Below, one piece after another: positions 59,865-64,000 of a DNA stretch of 64,000 bases. Made by a program: the position numbers and the translations under genes. Origin of the DNA: Bradyrhizobium sp. LTSP885 (GTDB lineage: Bacteria > Pseudomonadota > Alphaproteobacteria > Rhizobiales > Xanthobacteraceae); the NCBI RefSeq assembly GCF_000938305.1, contig NZ_JYMT01000031.1, positions 1 to 64,000 on the forward strand, given 5' to 3'. Positions within the stretch are counted from its first letter, which is position 1. Each line of letters opens with the position of its first letter. Under the pieces are notes generated by a model. It had not been told where the DNA came from, did not search any database, and saw nothing but the letters and a program-made list of their open reading frames with translations.

Positions 59865-61199
59865 TCATGCGGCCCTCGCCACTTTCTCCGTCGAGCTGTC
59901 CACCCGCGCGATCGCGAGATAAACGAGGCCGGCGACCAGCGCGGCCGAAATCGCAGTGGAGAGCCCCGGCATCAGATTTTCAACCGCAAGCGCACATAGC
60001 GATCCGATGCCCCAGGCAATGAAGGGCTTCGCCCGCCAATCCACGTCCGCCCGCGCGTTGGCGCGCAACAGGTATTGATCGACCAGGATGATCGCCCCGA
60101 TCGGCGGCACCAGGACGCCGAGCAGCGACAGCCACTGGATGAAAAACGCCCAGACGTTGCCCGCCGCCACGACGATGCCGATGGCGCCGAGCACGACAGC
60201 CATCAACCGCATGTTGGTGCCGAGGATGCGCGACCAGCCGGTCGCCGCGTTGTACAGGCAGTGCGAGCAGACCGAGCCGAGATTGGCGTAGAGGAAGATG
60301 AACGCGAGGATGCTGAGCCAGGTCAGCTGCTTGCCGTTCATGTAGCCGAACATGTTGTCGACCCCGAACGGATTGGCGTTCGGCACGGCAAGTGCGGCGG
60401 TCATCACGCCACCCACCAGCATCGCAACCAGATTGGCGAACGGAAATGCGCTAAAGGTGGCGGCAAGCGAGGCCTGCGAACTCGGCGCCCAGCGATTGAA
60501 GTCCGCCGTCACCGTACCGGCGTCGATGAACAGCGCGAGCACCACCGTGAGCCCGACGCCCATCGACATCGTCGCGACGCCATTATTGCCGGCATAGCCG
60601 AACACCGCGGAAGTAGTCGTGGTCGAAGCCGCGTCGGCCGCGACCCAGATTCCCAGCACGACGAATAGCGGCACCGACGCCAACCCGATCCAGTGCAATC
60701 CCCTCACCCCGACAAAGGTGATGCCGATATAGAGCACGCCCGCGACGATGGTCATCGCCACGTAGTTCAGGCCATAGGTCGAGGAGATCAGGGCCCCGGT
60801 GATACCGGTCTGCACCGCGTACCAGCCGAGCAGCAGGGTCGACAGCAGGCCGGACGCCAGCACATAGCCTTTCCTGCCGAACACGATGCTCGCGATCAGC
60901 GCGAAGTTCATGCCGCGCCTTGAACCGATCAGGCCGAGCGCGCCGACATAGGCGAACATGATCACGTTGCCGATGATCATCGCGGCGAGCGCGTTCTTGA
61001 AGCCCATGCCCAGCACCAGCAGCGATCCGGTCATCGCACCGGTGATGATCATGGGAAAACCCAGCCACACCATGGTGACCGAGAACGCACTGCGCCGGGC
61101 GCTGATCGGCACCGGCTCGTGCTCGAACTCATGGCCGAGCAGCTCTTCGATCTGCCCCTCGGCCTGGTGAACGATATTGCTGTTCGCTTCACTGCTCAT
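59865..61199 (-). CDS. NCS1-family purine-cytosine permease-like transporter
   Basis: 444 residues from ATG 61199; the longer frame (61235) is unsupported. It has twelve hydrophobic segments. NCS1/CodB-type features include FSVTMVWLGFPMIITGAMTG (about 38-57), RGMNFALIASIVFGRKGYVL, FNRWAPSSQASLAATFSAFP near 240 and SLLGVLVPPIGAIILVDQYL near 355. The family imports nucleobases, hydantoins, thiamine precursors or allantoin by cation symport. Placed between an aliphatic amidase and a hydrolase gene, it may import the amide or N-heterocycle they act on. Confidence 0.9.
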   Translation of the reverse strand: MSSEANSNIVHQAEGQIEELLGHEFEHEPVPISARRSAFSVTMVWLGFPMIITGAMTGSLLVLGMGFKNALAAMIIGNVIMFAYVGALGLIGSRRGMNFALIASIVFGRKGYVLASGLLSTLLLGWYAVQTGITGALISSTYGLNYVAMTIVAGVLYIGITFVGVRGLHWIGLASVPLFVVLGIWVAADAASTTTTSAVFGYAGNNGVATMSMGVGLTVVLALFIDAGTVTADFNRWAPSSQASLAATFSAFPFANLVAMLVGGVMTAALAVPNANPFGVDNMFGYMNGKQLTWLSILAFIFLYANLGSVCSHCLYNAATGWSRILGTNMRLMAVVLGAIGIVVAAGNVWAFFIQWLSLLGVLVPPIGAIILVDQYLLRANARADVDWRAKPFIAWGIGSLCALAVENLMPGLSTAISAALVAGLVYLAIARVDSSTEKVARAA

Positions 61200-61238
61200 G
61201 GTAATCCCCAATTCCCCCTGTGTGAAAACATCCAAGCC

Positions 61239-61266
61239 GCGCCGACGCGGAACAACGCGCCGGCGC
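61239..61266 (-). other. Intercistronic RNA hairpin between amiE and the NCS1 permease gene
   Basis: GCGCCG (61239-61244) pairs with CGGCGC (61261-61266) and the inner GCG (61247-61249) with CGC (61256-61258), separated by 2-base bulges on each side and a 6-base loop. The stem is GC-only and lies in the 84-bp gap; it could stabilise the amiE message or attenuate the permease. Confidence 0.5.
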
Positions 61267-61283
61267 AGGTCGCCCCTTCCCGA

Positions 61284-62321
61284 TCAGCGGTGTGCAACCT
61301 TCTGGTTCGGAATGCCCTCGATCGGACATTCGTCGGTTCCGACGGTCGGACGGGTCATGGCCTCGACCATTTCCCGCGTGCCCTCGGGGTCCGCGATCCA
61401 GTTCTTGTAGAATGTGTAGGGACAGACGGCATGGCCGCGATCCCCTTCGCCGGAGTTGATCAGGCCGGTGTAGCCGCGATGCACCAGCTTGAAGAGATGG
61501 TTCTGCGATTGCATGTTGCGGCGCGCGTCGCGGATCAGCGACACCGAGAGCTGCGCATACTGGATGCCGTTGTCCTCCGTGCCGCACTCGCCGAGCGTCC
61601 GGCCGTCGAAGCCGATGATCGCCGAGTGGCCGAAGTAGGAATAGACACCGTCGAAGCCTGAGGCGTTGGCAACCGCCACATAGCAGTTGTTTGCCCACGC
61701 CATCGACTTCGATATCTGGATCTGCTGCTCCTTGGCCGGATACATGTAGCCCTGGCAGCGGACGATCAGCTCGGCGCCGCGCATTGCGCAGTCACGCCAG
61801 ATCTCCGGATAGTTGCCGTCGTCGCAGATGATCAGGCTGATCTTCAGGCCCTTCGGCCCTTCCGAGACGTAAGTGCAATCGCCGGGATACCAGCCCTCGA
61901 TCGGCACCCAGGGCATGATCTTGCGATACTTCTGGACGATCTCGCCCTTGTCGTTCATCAGGATCAGCGTGTTGTACGGCGCCTTGTTGGGGTGCTCCTC
62001 GTGACGCTCGCCGGTCAGCGAGAACACGCCCCAGACCCGTGACTTGCGGCAGGCGTCGGCGAAGATGCGGGTCTCCTCACCCGGCACCGACGACGCCGTC
62101 TCGTACATCTCCTTGGAGTCGTACATGATGCCATGGGTCGAGTATTCCGGGAAGATCACGAGATCCATGCCCGGCAGGCCGAGCTTCATGCCCTCGACCA
62201 TCTTGGCGATGTTGCGCGCATTATCCAGCACCTCGGCCTTGGTGTGCAGGCGCGGCATCTTGTAATTGACCACGGCAACGCCGACCGTGTCCTTGCTGGA
62301 AGAAATATCACCGTGCAGCAT
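61284..62321 (-). CDS. amiE: Aliphatic amidase
   Basis: 345 residues from ATG 62321 with AAGGAG upstream; the frame is open to 62372. It is a nitrilase-superfamily amidase with the exact AmiE numbering of the catalytic triad: Glu59 in VIFPEYS, Lys134 in KYRKIMPW and Cys166 in LIICDDG. The N-terminus GDISSSKDTVGVAVVNYKMP and the C-terminal extended tail with DECPIEGI are typical. Length equals that of the Pseudomonas enzyme (346). It hydrolyses short aliphatic amides to the acid and ammonia in the cytoplasm. Being beside the urea transporter genes it supports nitrogen scavenging from amides. Confidence 0.94.
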   Translation of the reverse strand: MLHGDISSSKDTVGVAVVNYKMPRLHTKAEVLDNARNIAKMVEGMKLGLPGMDLVIFPEYSTHGIMYDSKEMYETASSVPGEETRIFADACRKSRVWGVFSLTGERHEEHPNKAPYNTLILMNDKGEIVQKYRKIMPWVPIEGWYPGDCTYVSEGPKGLKISLIICDDGNYPEIWRDCAMRGAELIVRCQGYMYPAKEQQIQISKSMAWANNCYVAVANASGFDGVYSYFGHSAIIGFDGRTLGECGTEDNGIQYAQLSVSLIRDARRNMQSQNHLFKLVHRGYTGLINSGEGDRGHAVCPYTFYKNWIADPEGTREMVEAMTRPTVGTDECPIEGIPNQKVAHR

Positions 62322-62352
62322 ATCGCTCTCCTTGTTTTTCGTCACAAACTCC

Positions 62353-62374
62353 CGGTGCCACTCCTCATGCACCG
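62353..62374 (-). other. Hairpin between urtE and amiE
   Basis: CGGTGC (62353-62358) and GCACCG (62369-62374) form a 6-bp stem with a 10-base loop in the 80-bp urtE-amiE gap. The gap suggests a separate control point or processing site for amiE. There is no T-run. Confidence 0.35.
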
Positions 62375-62401
62375 CTACTTACTGCTCTTCGATGCCGTTG
62401 G

Positions 62402-63097
62402 TCACACCGCCATGTGACGATGAACCAGCGCATCGCTGAGCTCGCCAATATCGCCCGATGCCACGACGCGTCCCTTCTCCATCATGGCGAAGCGATGAGC
62501 TGCACGGCGAACAAACGAGACATTTTGCTCGACCAGAATAACGGTGATCCCGAAATCGCGGTTGAGCTGAATGATGACGTTCTCGATATCCTCGACGATC
62601 GACGGCTGGATGCCTTCGTTCGGCTCGTCGAGCAGGACGATCTTCGGATCCGCGGCAAGTGCCCGGGCAATCGCGAGCTGCTGCTGCTGGCCGCCGGAGA
62701 GCACGCCACCATTGCGGTTGAGATTGTTCATCAAATACGGGAACAGCTCGGCGACCAGAGGCGGAATCTCGCGCCCGCCGTCGGCCCGCGCGAAAGAGCC
62801 CATCAGGATGTTCTCGCGAATCGAGAAATCCGGGATGATCTCGCGCCCCTGCGGCACATAGGCGATACCGGCCCGCGCGCGCCGGAACGTCGGCAGCTTG
62901 CCGAGATCCATCGCATCAAGGCGGATCTCGCCCCTCATGCGGTCGGTCAAGCCCATCAACGTCTTGAGCAGCGTCGTCTTACCGGTGCCGTTACGACCGA
63001 GCACCGCGGTGATCCTGCCTTCAGGCACGTCGAGACAGACGTCGTGAAGGATGTGGCTGCGGTCATAGAAGCTGTCGACATGCGCGAAGGCCAGCAT
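62402..63097 (-). CDS. urtE: Urea ABC transporter ATP-binding protein UrtE
   Basis: 231 residues from ATG 63097, sharing one base with the urtD stop. The UrtE type is recognised by SFYDRSHILHDVCLDVPEGR near the N-terminus, Walker A GRNGTGKTTLLKTLMGL (about 34-50), YVPQGREIIPDFSIRENILM, the signature LSGGQQQQLAIARALA and Walker B IVLLDEPNEGIQPS. The NEGIQPS stretch separates UrtE from LivF proteins. It forms the ATPase pair with UrtD. It is followed by amiE, so the importer may carry short amides as well as urea. Confidence 0.92.
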   Translation of the reverse strand: MLAFAHVDSFYDRSHILHDVCLDVPEGRITAVLGRNGTGKTTLLKTLMGLTDRMRGEIRLDAMDLGKLPTFRRARAGIAYVPQGREIIPDFSIRENILMGSFARADGGREIPPLVAELFPYLMNNLNRNGGVLSGGQQQQLAIARALAADPKIVLLDEPNEGIQPSIVEDIENVIIQLNRDFGITVILVEQNVSFVRRAAHRFAMMEKGRVVASGDIGELSDALVHRHMAV

Positions 63098-63846
63098 CAG
63101 GAAATCCCCTTCGATCCCAGATAGGCCTCACGGACCTTTGGATTCTTCTCGATCTCCTCGACATTGCCCTCAGCCAATACCTGTCCGAGATGCAGAACCG
63201 TGATCCGCTCGGCGATTTCGCGCACGAAGGCCATGTCGTGCTCAACCACCACGATGGTGTGGCGGCCCCTGAGGTTGTTGACGATCAGCGAGGTCTTGTG
63301 CGTCTCGGCCTGCGTCATCCCGGCGGTCGGCTCATCAAGCAGGATGATCTTGGGGTTCTGGGTAATCAGCAGCCCGAGCTCGAGCCACTGAGTCTGGCCA
63401 TGGCTGAGATAGGCTGCAACATGGTCGGCCTCCTCGGTCAGACCGACCAGCTCGATCACCTCGTCAACGATGCGTTCGGCTTCCGCACCGAAGCCGAAGC
63501 GCAGGTTGGCGAACACCCCCGGATTCCTGCAGCTCGCGACCTCGAGATTGCGGCGAACCGTAAGCTCCTTGAACACGCTCGGAATCTGGAACTTGCGGCC
63601 GATTCCCGCACGCGCGATCTTGTGCTCTTCCCAGTTGGTGATGTCGGTATCGTGCAGGAATACGCGACCGGAGGTCGATTTGGTCTTGCCAGAAATCAGA
63701 TCCATCAGCGTGGTCTTGCCGGCGCCATTGGCACCGAGCAACACGCGCAATTCGCCTTCGTCGATCGTCATGGTCACGCCATTGACGGCCTTGAAACCTT
63801 CGAAATCGACGCCAAGTCCATCGACCGTGAGGGCTACCTGTCCCAT
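63097..63846 (-). CDS. urtD: Urea ABC transporter ATP-binding protein UrtD
   Basis: 249 residues from ATG 63846, three bases after the urtC stop. Motifs: Walker A GANGAGKTTLMDLISGKTKS (about 33-52), KIARAGIGRKFQIPSVFKEL (UrtD type), the signature region LSHGQTQWLELGLLIT, where SHGQ replaces SGGQ as usual in UrtD, and Walker B IILLDEPTAGMTQAE. It works with UrtE beneath the UrtB/UrtC permeases. Confidence 0.93.
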   Translation of the reverse strand: MGQVALTVDGLGVDFEGFKAVNGVTMTIDEGELRVLLGANGAGKTTLMDLISGKTKSTSGRVFLHDTDITNWEEHKIARAGIGRKFQIPSVFKELTVRRNLEVASCRNPGVFANLRFGFGAEAERIVDEVIELVGLTEEADHVAAYLSHGQTQWLELGLLITQNPKIILLDEPTAGMTQAETHKTSLIVNNLRGRHTIVVVEHDMAFVREIAERITVLHLGQVLAEGNVEEIEKNPKVREAYLGSKGIS

Positions 63847-63849
63847 CGC

Positions 63850-64000
63850 CTACTCCGCCAACTGCGAGGACGTATCGCCCACCCGCGTCGGGTTGGGTGA
63901 AGTCCTGGACTTCCACGCCAGCACACGATCGACCAGGTCGTGGGCGAGGCCGCCGAGGCCCCGGGGCAGGTAAAGCACGACCAGCACGAAGATCAGACCG
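63850..64000 (-). CDS. urtC: Urea ABC transporter permease UrtC (partial, C-terminal end only)
   Basis: Only the last 49 codons plus the stop (TAG at 63852-63850) lie in the window. They read GLIFVLVVLYLPRGLGGL, then a hydrophilic tail with SRTSPNPTRVGDTSSQLAE. The last membrane segment and the LPRGL ending are those of LivM/UrtC permeases, and the position just before urtD fits UrtC. The rest of the gene, and urtA/urtB, should lie beyond the right edge. Confidence 0.85.
   Translation of the reverse strand, partial: GLIFVLVVLYLPRGLGGLAHDLVDRVLAWKSRTSPNPTRVGDTSSQLAE

Noticed and set aside
1..64000. tRNA/rRNA genes, CRISPR arrays, transposases, integrases, attachment sites or prophage
   Set aside because: None was recognised on either strand by reading. 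Short tRNA-like or degenerate repeats could still be missed without a covariance-model search.

Overview
The window is high-GC DNA with tightly packed, overlapping operons and no rRNA, tRNA, CRISPR array, integrase or intact insertion sequence that I could see. The protein families and gene order suggest a Rhizobiales alphaproteobacterium, most likely Bradyrhizobium or a close relative: an auxin-catabolism-like locus, several Liv/Urt-type ABC systems, a PxpA-biotin carboxylase cluster and a CbbQ/VWA pair. This is an inference from content, not a database match. The content is almost entirely accessory catabolism, transport and regulation.

Layout. (1) 1-10.1 kb, small-molecule detoxification: a LysR regulator (cut by the left edge) divergent from a DoxX-like and an NmrA-like protein; a flavin disulfide oxidoreductase; an SDR; a 948-aa winged-helix/ATPase/TPR regulator; a divergent epoxide hydrolase; and an Ohr/OsmC-like protein lacking its first cysteine. 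The SDR and the epoxide hydrolase share a conserved direct-repeat element upstream. (2) 10.2-32.2 kb, an aromatic/indole catabolic locus. A leftward operon (acyl-CoA dehydrogenase, gentisate-dioxygenase-like cupin, FAH-family hydrolase, flavin reductase, opine-dehydrogenase-like protein, 3-hydroxyacyl-CoA dehydrogenase) is divergent from a rightward operon (IorA, IorB, PDR-type reductase, Rieske alpha and beta, SDR, MarR). Next come an SDR, a luciferase-like oxidoreductase, a LysR and a complete Liv-type ABC importer. The order reductase-Rieske alpha-Rieske beta-SDR-MarR matches the iacF-C-D-E/iacR core of indole-3-acetate degradation. (3) 32.3-36.7 kb: PxpA, a biotin carrier, biotin carboxylase, PxpB and PxpC, which together look like a split urea-carboxylase-type machine plus a lactam hydrolase.

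(4) 36.9-50.7 kb: an AraC regulator, HyuA/HyuB (hydantoinase/oxoprolinase), a TorT-like binding protein with an RbsA/RbsC/RbsC-type importer, and a three-subunit molybdenum hydroxylase. This is a coherent uptake-and-degradation set for an unidentified, probably N-heterocyclic, compound. (5) 50.7-55.6 kb: a MarR-controlled AaeA/AaeX/AaeB-like aromatic-acid efflux operon divergent from an MFS exporter. (6) 55.6-64 kb: a leftward operon with urtC (partial), urtD, urtE, amiE, an NCS1 permease, a MetX-fold hydrolase, a CbbQ/NorQ-type AAA+ ATPase and a VWA protein. It appears devoted to amide/urea nitrogen, with an orphan MoxR-VWA chaperone pair.

Functional statements rest on motifs read in the translated sequence and on general knowledge of the families. 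Substrates are inferred and no search was run. Start codons were moved to Shine-Dalgarno-supported positions where the longest open frame began too early.
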